DNA of 38,704 nt, taken from contig JAQWOA010000052.1 of NCBI GenBank assembly GCA_029246105.1, positions 1 through 38,704 of the forward strand, given 5' to 3'. Origin of the DNA: Woeseiaceae bacterium. Lineage in GTDB: Bacteria > Pseudomonadota > Gammaproteobacteria > Steroidobacterales > Woeseiaceae. Shown here one piece after another: positions 10,704-21,163 of the stretch (position 1 is its first letter; each line of letters begins with the position of its first letter). The notes under the pieces are model-generated. The model worked only from the letters and a program-made list of their open reading frames with translations, made no database searches and was not told the origin of the DNA. The translations under genes and the position numbers were made by a program.

Positions 10704-11576
10704 CTATTGATTTCCTCTCGACTGATTTAAATACTGAAAAAATTCAGTATTTGGATCCAAAACCAGCAAATCGCCCGCCTTACCCATCGACTTCTTATAT
10801 GCATCGATACTACGATAAAAAGAATAAAACTCAGCATCTTTAGTGTAAGCATTGGCATAAATTTCAGCGGCACGAGCATCACCTATTCCACGAACGATCT
10901 GGCTATCTCGATACGCATCAGCAAGAATAATAGTTCGATCCTTATCTGCCGTCGAACGAATGAGCTCAGCATCCTCTTGACCCTCTGCTCGCGTTTCTGC
11001 GGCAACTCGCGCACGCTCCTCTCGCATTTGGTTATAAACAGAGTTACGGACTTCAGACACGAATTCGACCTGCTTGACGCGAAAATCAACAAGCTCTACA
11101 CCTAACCCCTGCGCTGTTTCCATTGCATTCGCAAGCATGTCTTGCATTAACTCAGCTCGCTCGACTGAGATTGCCTCAACGATAGTACGCTTACCAAACT
11201 CAGTAACAATAGAGTTCTTGATAATCTCACGTAATCGATCCATAGCAATATTTTGTGAGCCGCCAGTCGATGTATAGAACGGCACCTCATCAACGATTCG
11301 CCACTTAACAAAATAATCGACTGTCATTGCAGTACGTTCGAGCGTGAACACGCGCTGTGGCGCATCATCAATCTTTAAAATTCGACTTGGAAATTTGCGA
11401 ACTGTTTGCACAATAGGCCATTTGAAATGCAAACCTGGCTCAATTTTTGCCTCAACAACCTCACCAACCTGCAATTTAATTGCAAGCTCTCGTTCATCAA
11501 CTGTATATGCAGAAAGAACAAGAGCAACAAGGCCAAAGAAAATAAATATAGCCATTGGAAATCTTAAATTTTTCAT
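10704..11576 (-). CDS. hflC: HflC, membrane protease FtsH modulator
   Basis: SPFH/band-7 protein with TM N-terminus, DERELAIKLQVGEV, FRVKQVEF; follows hflK. Confidence 0.95.
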   Translation of the reverse strand: MKNLRFPMAIFIFFGLVALVLSAYTVDERELAIKLQVGEVVEAKIEPGLHFKWPIVQTVRKFPSRILKIDDAPQRVFTLERTAMTVDYFVKWRIVDEVPFYTSTGGSQNIAMDRLREIIKNSIVTEFGKRTIVEAISVERAELMQDMLANAMETAQGLGVELVDFRVKQVEFVSEVRNSVYNQMREERARVAAETRAEGQEDAELIRSTADKDRTIILADAYRDSQIVRGIGDARAAEIYANAYTKDAEFYSFYRSIDAYKKSMGKAGDLLVLDPNTEFFQYLNQSRGNQ

Positions 11577-12700
11577 TAGCGGGTTCTCCTTTCGCGAATA
11601 ACTCCAACTGAATCAGTAGAGCCCGCATCCAATGAACGCGATTCCAGGTCATCAGTTTGTGATGCATTGTTATTCACGTCTACTCCATTAGACTGACGCA
11701 TTAATTGATCAAGCGGCAGATACAATAAGTTTCCGCTACCTTCAGAGTCAATGATCACCTTATTCGTACGACTATATACATTCGAAATTGCATCAAGATA
11801 CAGTCGATCGCGCGTAACGCGTGGCGCCTTTTGGTACTCAATGAGTAACGCCTCAAAACGTGATGACTCACCCACAGAATCTGCTATCACTCGATCTCTG
11901 TATGCCTCAGCATCTTGCAGTACACGTTGTGCAGCACCGCGAGCCCGGGGAATCAGATCGTTCGCGTACGTTGTCGCTTCCAATACATATCGATCACGAT
12001 CATTTCGAGCTTTCTGTGTGTCATCAACTGCTTCTTGTACAGACTTGGGATAATCAACGACATTGAGGTTTATTGATGTAACGGTCAATCCTGTGCCTGC
12101 GCCATAGTTAGCAAGGGTTTCCTGAAGCTCATCCATCGTTCTTTCCGGAATTTCTTCGCGTTGATCCCCGATCAATAAGTCAAGAGAGCTCGTTCCAACT
12201 ACGCCACGAAGTGCGCTTTCAGTAACATCCTGCAAGGTAATTTCCGGATCAGCGACCTCGAAGCTATATAAGACCGGATCAGTACGGCGGTACTGCACAA
12301 CGATGTCGATAAATACATACTGCTCATCTGCTGTGAGCATCTCAGTGCTGAAGTTGTAATCATTTACTTCCTGAATATTGATAATATCGACTGTCTCAAT
12401 CGGAAACGGAAAATGCCATCGCAAGCCCGCCGATGAAGTTTCAGTGTAAGCGCCAAACCGCTGCACAACACCACGCTCTGCTTCATCGACTCGATAAAAA
12501 CCCGTAAGGCCCCACGCAATTAAAACTATTATTAAAAATAGGTAGCCAAAACCTCCAGAGGCACTGCCGCCAATGATGCTGTCGAAACGCTTCTGCCATC
12601 TTTGCGCTATTTGGTCGAGGTCGTTTGGCTCACCGCCACCCTTTTTCCATGGGTCACGATTCCAAGGGTCATGACCGTTGTTAGATTCATTGTTAGCCAT
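11576..12700 (-). CDS. hflK: HflK, membrane protease FtsH modulator
   Basis: Gly/Trp-rich N-terminus (NNGHDPWNRDPWKKGGG), TM segment, EAERGVVQRFGAY, LRWHFPFPIE. Confidence 0.95.
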   Translation of the reverse strand: MANNESNNGHDPWNRDPWKKGGGEPNDLDQIAQRWQKRFDSIIGGSASGGFGYLFLIIVLIAWGLTGFYRVDEAERGVVQRFGAYTETSSAGLRWHFPFPIETVDIINIQEVNDYNFSTEMLTADEQYVFIDIVVQYRRTDPVLYSFEVADPEITLQDVTESALRGVVGTSSLDLLIGDQREEIPERTMDELQETLANYGAGTGLTVTSINLNVVDYPKSVQEAVDDTQKARNDRDRYVLEATTYANDLIPRARGAAQRVLQDAEAYRDRVIADSVGESSRFEALLIEYQKAPRVTRDRLYLDAISNVYSRTNKVIIDSEGSGNLLYLPLDQLMRQSNGVDVNNNASQTDDLESRSLDAGSTDSVGVIRERRTR

Positions 12701-12734
12701 AATATTTATAATATTCCTATGATCCGTTACTTAG

Positions 12735-14000
12735 TTACATTTGAAGATTTTCATGCTTTAAGAATCGCCGCAAGTCTTTTTCAGCCATTCGCAACATTAA
12801 TCTCCAGCTACCGTCTTCCTGCAATTCTTCATTAACGACAGCACCGAGCTCAAATAGTTTTGCTCGTTGGCGCCCTTCTGACGGTTGCAGATAGATAGTT
12901 CGTTCCATTTTTTTCTGCTTCAAGCGATTAGCTATTACACATTTTAGCTGTGACAGACCTTCGCCAGTCACTGCTGACAGCCAAATTGAGCGACCTTCAG
13001 TTTTGCTATGGGACGTCACCCACGGTTGATGGTCTATCTTATCAATCTTATTGTACACGCGTATCTGCGGAATTTTATCTACATCTAACTGACGCAAAAC
13101 TGAATCCACCTGGCGTGCCCGATGCCATTGATTGGGATCGCTGACATCAATTATATGTAGAATTAAATCTGCTTCTCGTGTTTCTTGTAACGTCGACCTG
13201 AATGCGGCAATAAGCTCATGCGGCAGGTCTCGAACAAAGCCAACCGTATCAGCTAAAACAACCTGTTCTCGTCCCGGAAGGTCGAGGTGACGTACCGTGG
13301 AATCAAGAGTAGCAAACATTTGATCTTGAACGTAAGTATCTGCAGCGGTCAGCGCATTAAATAGAGTCGATTTTCCTGCATTGGTATAGCCTACTAGTGC
13401 AACCGTTGAGATATCCGCTTTCAAACGATTTTGCCGATTCATCGAGCGACGCGTATCTACAGTTTCGAGACGATCGTTTAATTGCCTAATTCTCGCACCG
13501 ACCAGGCGCCTATCAGTCTCTAATTGAGTTTCACCAGGGCCGCGCAGCCCAATGCCACCTTTCTGCCGCTCCAGGTGAGTCCAACCGCGAACTAATCGCG
13601 CAGAAATATGTTTAAGTTGTGCCAGCTCTACCTGCAGTTTGCCTTCAAAGCTTCTTGCTCGCTGAGCAAAGATGTCAAGAATTAAGCCTGCGCGATCCAA
13701 AACACGGCATTTCAGCTCTGCTTCAAGGTTCCTTTCTTGGCTCGGCCGGAGCAGCGCGCAAGAGATGACTAATTCGGCATTGTTTTTTCTTATCAAAACC
13801 TTGAGCTCCTCAAGCTTCCCTTTGCCGACAAAATAACGTGGATTAGGACGTTTACGTGATGCGTTAAGCTCAGCTACCACGGAAGCTCCAGCTGAGATAG
13901 CCAGTTCAACAAATTCTTTTTGATCAGATTGGTCAGCTATGCCATCTGGATTTGAATGGAGAAGCACTGCACGCTCACCACTTTTCGGGCGCTCAAACAA
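12735..14000 (-). CDS. hflX: GTPase HflX
   Basis: GKGKLEEL, GIGLRGPGETQLETDRR, GYTNAGKSTLFNALT, DTVGFVRDLPH. Confidence 0.97.
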   Translation of the reverse strand: MFERPKSGERAVLLHSNPDGIADQSDQKEFVELAISAGASVVAELNASRKRPNPRYFVGKGKLEELKVLIRKNNAELVISCALLRPSQERNLEAELKCRVLDRAGLILDIFAQRARSFEGKLQVELAQLKHISARLVRGWTHLERQKGGIGLRGPGETQLETDRRLVGARIRQLNDRLETVDTRRSMNRQNRLKADISTVALVGYTNAGKSTLFNALTAADTYVQDQMFATLDSTVRHLDLPGREQVVLADTVGFVRDLPHELIAAFRSTLQETREADLILHIIDVSDPNQWHRARQVDSVLRQLDVDKIPQIRVYNKIDKIDHQPWVTSHSKTEGRSIWLSAVTGEGLSQLKCVIANRLKQKKMERTIYLQPSEGRQRAKLFELGAVVNEELQEDGSWRLMLRMAEKDLRRFLKHENLQM

Positions 14001-14035
14001 GCTCCACCGCCTGGTGAGTTAGCATCATTATTAAA

Positions 14036-14284
14036 TTATTCGTCGTCATCTCCAGATTCATCATCAAGCATAGGAAGACGAATATTACGCGAAGGCACAA
14101 TAGTAGAAATGGCATGTTTATATACCATTTGATTTACGCTGTCCTTAAGTAAGATCGCGAACTGATCAAATGAGTCTACTTGTCCCTGTAGCTTGATTCC
14201 ATTTACAAGATAAACTGATACGGGAACCTTCTCCTTTCGCAGGATATTGAGAAATGGATCTTGAAGCATTTGGCCTTTAGCCAT
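14036..14284 (-). CDS. hfq: RNA chaperone Hfq
   Basis: [47 protein letters not shown]...[15 protein letters not shown]. Confidence 0.99.
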   Translation of the reverse strand: MAKGQMLQDPFLNILRKEKVPVSVYLVNGIKLQGQVDSFDQFAILLKDSVNQMVYKHAISTIVPSRNIRLPMLDDESGDDDE

Positions 14285-14413
14285 AATTAGGTCTCCTTAT
14301 TATTCTTTTTTTTAGTAGAGATTCCGACTTCGATAGCGATGTTGTGCGCCCATTTTTGAACTTAACCGAAGTGAAAAAAATTTTATCACAGGAACTCCGC
14401 ACCCGTTAGAGAT

Positions 14414-15343
14414 TCAACCAAGTTTTTCCGCAAGGTATGCTGATATGGTGTCAATAGCATCCACCTCAAGTGGATTTATCAAAAAAGCATTCTTTTCTGA
14501 ACGCAACCATGTCAATTGACGCTTCGCGAGTTGTCGGGTTGCAAAAAGGGTGCGATCTCTAGCTTCCTGTCTAGAATAGTCTCCATCCAGATAAGCCCAA
14601 AACTGACGATACCCAACTGAACGCATTGCAGTAGAATTTCTACTGAGGCCTGGACGGCAGCGCAAAGATTCCATCTCTTTCTCGAATCCATTATTTATCA
14701 TTTGGTCAAGTCGCCTTTCAATTCGCTCATGCAGTAAACTACGAGGCTCAATGATCAACGAAATCTTTATATATTTCAGATCATCAACTTCATGCACCGC
14801 CTCGCTATACCACTGACTGATAGGTTTACCACTAATGCGGAAAACTTCGAGTGCTCTTTGAATTCGCTGGCTATCATTTGGATTAAGTCTTGCTGCTGTC
14901 TCTGGATCGTATGATTCAAGTTCAGCATGAATTGCCGGCCAGCCTCTTTTATTTGCTTCACGATTAATAAGGTCACGTATAACAGGGTTCTTTGCTGGAA
15001 GTTTCGCCATGCCTTCAGTTAATGCCCGAAAGTACATCATGGTTCCACCAACAAGAATTGGAATTCGCCCCTTTGCAGAACTCAATCTGATCGCAGCACG
15101 TGCATCTCGAACGAAATCACCGGCGGAGTATGTTTTTTCTGGGTCAAGGATATCAACCAGTTGGTGCTCCACTCGCTGCAAGCTTGCAGTATCCGGCTTC
15201 GCCGTTCCAATATTCATACCACGATAAACCATCGCAGAATCAACGCTGATGATGTCGCAAGGAAACCTCTCGCAAAGGCTGATTGCGAGCTCAGTTTTGC
15301 CCGACGCGGTAGGTCCCATCAAGAAAATGGCATTATGATTCAT
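14414..15343 (-). CDS. miaA: tRNA dimethylallyltransferase
   Basis: LMGPTASGKTELA, ISVDSAMVYRGMNIGTAKP, SQRIQRALEVFRISGKP, RQLAKRQLTWLR. Confidence 0.98.
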   Translation of the reverse strand: MNHNAIFLMGPTASGKTELAISLCERFPCDIISVDSAMVYRGMNIGTAKPDTASLQRVEHQLVDILDPEKTYSAGDFVRDARAAIRLSSAKGRIPILVGGTMMYFRALTEGMAKLPAKNPVIRDLINREANKRGWPAIHAELESYDPETAARLNPNDSQRIQRALEVFRISGKPISQWYSEAVHEVDDLKYIKISLIIEPRSLLHERIERRLDQMINNGFEKEMESLRCRPGLSRNSTAMRSVGYRQFWAYLDGDYSRQEARDRTLFATRQLAKRQLTWLRSEKNAFLINPLEVDAIDTISAYLAEKLG

Positions 15344-15602
15344 AAGCTCATCTCAGTGAAAATACGTAAACAAGTAAAAATATCCTACTATCGAAAAGAC
15401 ATGACTGAGTAAATATAAATCGATCTCATTGCAATGTAGAGAGCGCTTTCTATAACTGATGTGGCCACTAAATCGCTTTATTAGCAGCAATCTAATTAAT
15501 GAAACGATCTAGAAGTTACTAGGTATGCATACGAAGAATTGGCGATGACATTAACAATCAATTAATTTTTTCAAATTCGTAAGCGCAAATCTCAGTAAAT
15601 GG

Positions 15603-16922
15603 CTAACCTCCAACATACAACGGAATACTGAGCGTCTGACCGACACGAATCTTATTAGTTAAAAGTTTATTGGCTCGACGAATCTCCGCGGGGGTGACAT
15701 TATAGCGCTCAGCGATTTGAGAAATTGTATCACCACTGTTTATAACATAACTTACTTGGCTCGAAGATGTGCGACGCGTTTCAATCGCTATCCGCGTATC
15801 AGGCGGAGGATTAGTGTAAAAATAGCTTTTAATGCCTGCCAATACAGCACTAGCTAAGCGCGCCTGATGCTTCTTATTTATAAGTTTCTTTTCTTCGGAC
15901 GCATTAGAAATAAAACCAGTCTCAACTAAAATCGAAGGCATATCGGGTGCTTTGAGTACCAGTAACGACTTTTGCTTAACCTCTTTACTATGCATTTTCG
16001 CGACCTTGCTCATTTCGCGACTGACCTTTGCACCAACATCCAAACTCACACTTAGTGATTCTTTCTGCGATATATCAAGTAAGACCGATGCTACAACTTC
16101 ATCATAGTCATGCAAGGAGACACCGCCGACATTCACCGGCGCGGTCTCTCTACGTTCTAATTGCCTTGTCGCTTCATCATTCGCCCCCTTAAGGTTTAAT
16201 GCAAAAACTGATGCTCCATTGACACGCGAATCATGGAATGCATCAGCATGAATTGAGATAAACAGATCCGCATTATTTTTTCGGGCTTTCGCAATACGAT
16301 CACGTAGTTCAACAAACACGTCACTACTACGAATAAGTAATGCTTGCATGCCCGGCTCAGCATCAATGCGACGTGCAAGCTCTTTACTTATAGCGAGATT
16401 AAGATCCTTTTCCTTTGAACGGCGACCGATAGCGCCCGGATCATAGCCACCATGGCCTGCGTCAACAGCGATAACAATATCTCTACCAGATCGGTATTCC
16501 TCGGTAGCGCGCTTAACCGGCTGTAAATTATCTGCACGCGTAAGATCAATAACAAGTCGGTCGCCATATTGAGAATTTGGCCCAGCTCGGAAGCTTCTTG
16601 AGCGAACATCTCCAGTCAAGTCCAAGACCACACGAAGCTTTCCATTTGGGCGAACGGCGCTACGAATGGAACGCACGGAGCCAGAGCCTTTTGGTAATTT
16701 TCTCAATGATTTAGCTAGGCGGCTATCTTTAAGATCAATAACAAGCCGATTCGGCCCACGTAAAGTGAAAATGTTATGATTAGCCGAATGACTAAGATCA
16801 AGTACGACACGGGTCTTATCGTTTTCTGACTTGATGCGAATATTTTCGACGGTCGAGCCAGCATTTGCTGCTGTGCTTAGCAAAAAAACAAGCGATATTA
16901 ATGTAAGTCGCATGCGGCTCAT
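15603..16922 (-). CDS. amiB: N-acetylmuramoyl-L-alanine amidase with AMIN and LysM domains
   Basis: AMIN-like N-terminus, Amidase_3 motifs VAVDAGHGGYDPGAIG and FISIHADAF, LVETGFISN, C-terminal LysM (YVINSGDTISQIAERYNVTPAEIRRAN). Confidence 0.94.
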   Translation of the reverse strand: MSRMRLTLISLVFLLSTAANAGSTVENIRIKSENDKTRVVLDLSHSANHNIFTLRGPNRLVIDLKDSRLAKSLRKLPKGSGSVRSIRSAVRPNGKLRVVLDLTGDVRSRSFRAGPNSQYGDRLVIDLTRADNLQPVKRATEEYRSGRDIVIAVDAGHGGYDPGAIGRRSKEKDLNLAISKELARRIDAEPGMQALLIRSSDVFVELRDRIAKARKNNADLFISIHADAFHDSRVNGASVFALNLKGANDEATRQLERRETAPVNVGGVSLHDYDEVVASVLLDISQKESLSVSLDVGAKVSREMSKVAKMHSKEVKQKSLLVLKAPDMPSILVETGFISNASEEKKLINKKHQARLASAVLAGIKSYFYTNPPPDTRIAIETRRTSSSQVSYVINSGDTISQIAERYNVTPAEIRRANKLLTNKIRVGQTLSIPLYVGG

Positions 16923-17021
16923 CAGGACATAATTCTTTAATCGATGGATTATGTCTGATTAGTATACAAATTTGGTGGAAGAAGCCAAGCTTTTCGCTGC
17001 AAAATTATGGAGATATATAGT

Positions 17022-17474
17022 TTAGTTAATCTCTTGAATCACAAAGGAGCCTCGCTCGCTAAGGCCATGAATAAATACCCTGCGCGAATCCCCTTCATAG
17101 TGAATCTCAACATTGAGGTCAGCATTAGCCGCCAGATCCGGTGCGCGGTCAGGCCATTCAACCAAGCAAAACCCGTGATCTAACTCGCCCCAACCCAAAT
17201 ACCGAAGCTCCTCAGAGTCAATAACCCTATATAAATCAATATGATATATCATACCAGATGGTAAATCGTAAGGCTCGATTAAAGTATACGTTGGACTTGG
17301 CACCGGTCCAATGTGCCCGGCAAAGTTGATGAACGCTCGGGCGAATGTCGATTTTCCAGCTCCCAACTCACCAGTGAGTAAAATCGTCCAACCAGCCTTA
17401 TCCTCAGGCATTGCATTATATAAATTCTCCGCAAGAGTGATTGTAGCTGACTCATCTATCAGAAGTTTACTCAT
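17022..17474 (-). CDS. tsaE: tRNA threonylcarbamoyladenosine biosynthesis ATPase TsaE
   Basis: LTGELGAGKSTFARAFI, SPTYTLIEPYD, HIDLYR, LVEWPDRAPD. Confidence 0.96.
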   Translation of the reverse strand: MSKLLIDESATITLAENLYNAMPEDKAGWTILLTGELGAGKSTFARAFINFAGHIGPVPSPTYTLIEPYDLPSGMIYHIDLYRVIDSEELRYLGWGELDHGFCLVEWPDRAPDLAANADLNVEIHYEGDSRRVFIHGLSERGSFVIQEIN

Positions 17475-17607
17475 GTATTTGCCGCAAGCTGAAGCACGCC
17501 AATGGTATTAACTGCTTCCATTCAAGGCTCACTATTTCTTCATTTTCGATAGCGATGTAATCGACTCGCAAAACTGACGTAATTGAGTAAATATTTATAA
17601 TTAGTGA

Positions 17608-18747
17608 TTGCATCACTATGATTATACTGTGGATGATAAGGATCAAACAGTGGCCACTTCAAAAGATACTCAAATAAATATCGATTTTATATCTCTAAAA
17701 CGAGATATCACTTCTTGGTGCCATGAGCTTGGCTTCCAAAAAACTGGTATTGCAGATATCGATCTCACCGTCGCAGAGGAACGACTGGCTAAATGGTTGC
17801 GGTCCAATTTTCATGGCTCAATGGAATATATGGAGCGCCATGGCACTAAGCGCAGCAGGCCTCAAGAGTTGGTACCAGGCACCCTGCGGGTCATTACCGT
17901 CGGTATGGAATACTTACCACAAGAGCAGAAAATAGCTATAGATCTATTGGATGATAAGGAAAGTGCATATATTTCTCGCTATGCCCTGGGGCGTGACTAT
18001 CACAAAGTTCTTCGAAGGAGGTTGCGAACCCTTGCAAATCGCATAGAAAATAATATCGGAAAATTTGGATACCGTATATTTGTAGATAGCGCACCAGTAT
18101 TAGAAAAAGCGCTTGCTGAAAAATCAGGTATTGGATGGATTGGAAAACACACAAATCTTATCGATAGAGATACAGGCTCATGGTTTTTCTTAGGGGAGCT
18201 TTATACAGATCTTCCGCTACCAATCGATGCTGCTGAGGTGTCACATTGCGGATCCTGTAATGTATGTATCGATATCTGTCCAACTAATGCCATTGTTGCA
18301 CCATACTCCCTCGATGCTCGACGCTGTATTTCTTATCTAACTATTGAAAATAAAGGCGCGATACCAGTCGAATTTCGGAAAGATATTGGTAATCGAATCT
18401 ATGGATGCGATGACTGCCAGTTATTTTGCCCCTGGAATAAATTCGCGAAACCAACAGCGGAAAAAGACTTTGCACCACGCCATGAATTAGATAGTGCACA
18501 ATTAACTGAACTTTTCGCCTGGGATGAAGAAACCTGGCTAGATAAAACAAAGGGTAGCGCTATTCGAAGAGTTGGGTTCGAGCGATGGTTGAGAAACATT
18601 GCAGTCGCACTCGGTAATGCAGAAACTACAAATGAGGTAATTATTGCACTCAGGTCAAGGCAGGAAGACGTGTCATCTTTAGTTGCGGAACATGTGGAAT
18701 GGGCACTTAAGCAGCATGACATTACACTGAAAAATCAAAATAGTTAA
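17608..18747 (+). CDS. queG: Epoxyqueuosine reductase QueG
   Basis: CGSCNVCIDICPTNAIV and GCDDCQLFCPWN double 4Fe-4S motifs, ISYLTIENKG, ARGK-type N-terminal domain. Confidence 0.96.
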   Translation: MHHYDYTVDDKDQTVATSKDTQINIDFISLKRDITSWCHELGFQKTGIADIDLTVAEERLAKWLRSNFHGSMEYMERHGTKRSRPQELVPGTLRVITVGMEYLPQEQKIAIDLLDDKESAYISRYALGRDYHKVLRRRLRTLANRIENNIGKFGYRIFVDSAPVLEKALAEKSGIGWIGKHTNLIDRDTGSWFFLGELYTDLPLPIDAAEVSHCGSCNVCIDICPTNAIVAPYSLDARRCISYLTIENKGAIPVEFRKDIGNRIYGCDDCQLFCPWNKFAKPTAEKDFAPRHELDSAQLTELFAWDEETWLDKTKGSAIRRVGFERWLRNIAVALGNAETTNEVIIALRSRQEDVSSLVAEHVEWALKQHDITLKNQNS

Positions 18748-18789
18748 ATATCCTAAACCGTTAATTAAATATATCGACATCGTCTCGTA

Positions 18790-19638
18790 CTAAATCGTAA
18801 CTACTACATTATCGATCAGGCGCGCATTTCCCAATTTGACGGCGACAAGCACAACTAATTCGTCACAGTCTCGATCAGGGGCTTTCAAATTTTGTGCACG
18901 CCTAATTGAAAAGTATTCAACAGAAAACCCAGCATCGCTTAATACCTTAATTGACCTCGACTCTTGCTCTTTATAATCTCGGCAGCCACTCTGTAGCCTT
19001 TCTGCGGTATCGGACAACACCTCATAAAGCATCGGTGCATTAACTCGTTCATCATCGCTCAAATATTGATTTCGCGAACTCATTGCCAAACCATCATCTT
19101 CGCGCATCGTCTTACCAGTGATGATTTTTATAGGCAAATTCAAATCAAGAGACATATGACGAATCGCCAACTGCTGCTGATAATCTTTTTGTCCAAAAAT
19201 AGCTGCATCAGGCTGCACTAACGTAAATAATCTAGCAACAACAGATGTCACGCCATCAAAGTGCCCAGGGCGGCTCGCGCCACAAAAGTTTTCAGTAATT
19301 TTTGGCACCAAAATAGATGTGGCATTTTCCAAGCCAAGTGGGTACATCGTTTCGACATTCGGCGCAAATATTAAATCAGCTGTAGACTCTTTAAGGCGCT
19401 GTATATCAAGTTTGAGATTTCGAGGATACTCATCGAAATCTTCGTCCTTCCCAAATTGTGTTGGATTAACAAAAATACTGATGACGACTTTTTCCGCAGA
19501 TTCACGCGCAAGCTCCACAAGTGACAAATGTCCTGCATGCAGATTGCCCATTGTTGGAACTAAAGCGACATGATGGTCCTGCTGACGCCATTCGATGAGC
19601 TTTTCTTTGAGTTCTTGTTTGGTTGTTGCAACCGTCAT
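18790..19638 (-). CDS. panC: Pantothenate synthetase
   Basis: VALVPTMGNLHAGHLSLV, SIFVNPTQFG, FGQKDYQQ, DDGLAMSSRNQYLS. Confidence 0.98.
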   Translation of the reverse strand: MTVATTKQELKEKLIEWRQQDHHVALVPTMGNLHAGHLSLVELARESAEKVVISIFVNPTQFGKDEDFDEYPRNLKLDIQRLKESTADLIFAPNVETMYPLGLENATSILVPKITENFCGASRPGHFDGVTSVVARLFTLVQPDAAIFGQKDYQQQLAIRHMSLDLNLPIKIITGKTMREDDGLAMSSRNQYLSDDERVNAPMLYEVLSDTAERLQSGCRDYKEQESRSIKVLSDAGFSVEYFSIRRAQNLKAPDRDCDELVVLVAVKLGNARLIDNVVVTI

Positions 19639-20465
19639 GAAAAACAGTGTTCAGGCTCAGGATAGCCACCATCTTTGACTTCATTAACGTATGACTGAAC
19701 AGCCGCAAGTGGAGAATTGCAATCAGCCTGGAAGTTTTTAACGAATTTGGGTGTCCTCCCCAACGTTATGCCAAGCAAATCATATAAAACTAGAATCTGG
19801 CCATCGACGTCTGGTCCAGCCCCAATTCCAATCACTGGGACTTCTAATGCTTCAGTGATGAGCTTACCAGCCTCATTTGGCACACACTCCAATAGAACAA
19901 TATCTGCGCCAGCATCCTGAAGACGTTTTGCAGAGACCAACATTTCTTGTGCCTTATCTGGCTCTCTACCTTGAACCTTGAACCCACCTAACTTATGAAC
20001 TGATTGCGGCTTCAAGCCCAAGTGTGCACAAACCGGTATATCGTGCCGCGCCAAATGCTCAACGATCTCAACCTGATCATCGCCTCCTTCTAACTTCACC
20101 ATCATGACGCCGCCTTCTTGCATCAGGCGAACCGCATTATCCAGCGCCATACTAAGTTTTGTGTAGCTCATAAAAGGCATATCAGCAACTAGGAATGCCC
20201 TATGCAGACCACGAGAAACCGCTTTAGAGTGGTAAATAATGTCATCAACTGTTACGGGAATCGTTGTGTCATGACCCTGAATCACCATGCCAAGTGAATC
20301 ACCAACCAATACCAAATCGATGCCCGCCTCATCAACAAGTGCGGCATAGCTAGCGTCATACGCTGTAATACATGCAATCGGTTGATTCTTATGCTTCATG
20401 TTTTGCAGAGTAGATATATTTATCGGTGGCTGAGTCATGCCACGTTGTTCAAGTTGTGTATACAT
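19635..20465 (-). CDS. panB: 3-methyl-2-oxobutanoate hydroxymethyltransferase
   Basis: ITAYDASYAALVDEAGIDLVLVGDSLGMVIQGH, CAHLGLKPQSVHKLGGFKVQG, GIGAGPDVDGQILV. Confidence 0.98.
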   Translation of the reverse strand: MYTQLEQRGMTQPPINISTLQNMKHKNQPIACITAYDASYAALVDEAGIDLVLVGDSLGMVIQGHDTTIPVTVDDIIYHSKAVSRGLHRAFLVADMPFMSYTKLSMALDNAVRLMQEGGVMMVKLEGGDDQVEIVEHLARHDIPVCAHLGLKPQSVHKLGGFKVQGREPDKAQEMLVSAKRLQDAGADIVLLECVPNEAGKLITEALEVPVIGIGAGPDVDGQILVLYDLLGITLGRTPKFVKNFQADCNSPLAAVQSYVNEVKDGGYPEPEHCFS

Positions 20466-20479
20466 AGTCTCGTAGGATA

Positions 20480-21154
20480 TCAGGCAAGTGCCGCAGTTAC
20501 AGGATTGAAAAATCGTCGTCCACTAGTTGTGCACTCGATCTGCTCAAATAACTGCGCGTAATCCCCATCATTACTAATCGGATTGATCTGCGATGCATTT
20601 ACTATAAGTAGTGGGCCATCATCATAATTATGAAAAAATCGCGAGTAAGCGTCAGTTAGGCGCTCAAGATAAGGTCGCTCAATGTATCGATCGTAACGTG
20701 AATCACGGCGAGATAACCTTTGTAAAATCACATCGACAGATGCCTGTAAATAAATAACAAGATCCGGCACCGGTGCATCAACTGCCAAGTTATCCGCTAT
20801 TTGCTCATAAAGCTTTAACTCCTCAGCATCTAAATTGAGCTCGGCAAATAATCGATCCCGAGTAAAAAGATAATCGGATATACGAATATTAGAAAACAAG
20901 TCCGATTGTCGCATTTGCTCTATTTGACGGGCTCTAGCGAATAGAAAAAACATCTGCGTCGGAAGCGCAACAGACGATCTATCGCGATAAAAACGCTCAA
21001 GAAACGGGTTTTCCTCGAATTCCTCAAGTACAAGATCTCCGGATAAGCTGTCGGCCAACCGCCTGGCTAGCGCCGTCTTGCCAACGCCTATCGGCCCTTC
21101 AATCGCGATGTAACGCGACAATCCTGAGGCACTCTGTAAATGATGTACAGTCAC
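20480..21154 (-). CDS. Deoxynucleoside kinase family protein
   Basis: YIAIEGPIGVGKTALARRLA, LEEFEENPFLERFYRD, DLVIYLQASVDVILQRLSRR; dNK family, located between panB and folK. Confidence 0.88.
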   Translation of the reverse strand: MTVHHLQSASGLSRYIAIEGPIGVGKTALARRLADSLSGDLVLEEFEENPFLERFYRDRSSVALPTQMFFLFARARQIEQMRQSDLFSNIRISDYLFTRDRLFAELNLDAEELKLYEQIADNLAVDAPVPDLVIYLQASVDVILQRLSRRDSRYDRYIERPYLERLTDAYSRFFHNYDDGPLLIVNASQINPISNDGDYAQLFEQIECTTSGRRFFNPVTAALA

Positions 21155-21163
21155 TGACTTACT

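Noticed and set aside
11751-12053. 100 aa plus-strand ORF inside hflK
   Set aside because: Antisense shadow ORF of a well-supported gene.
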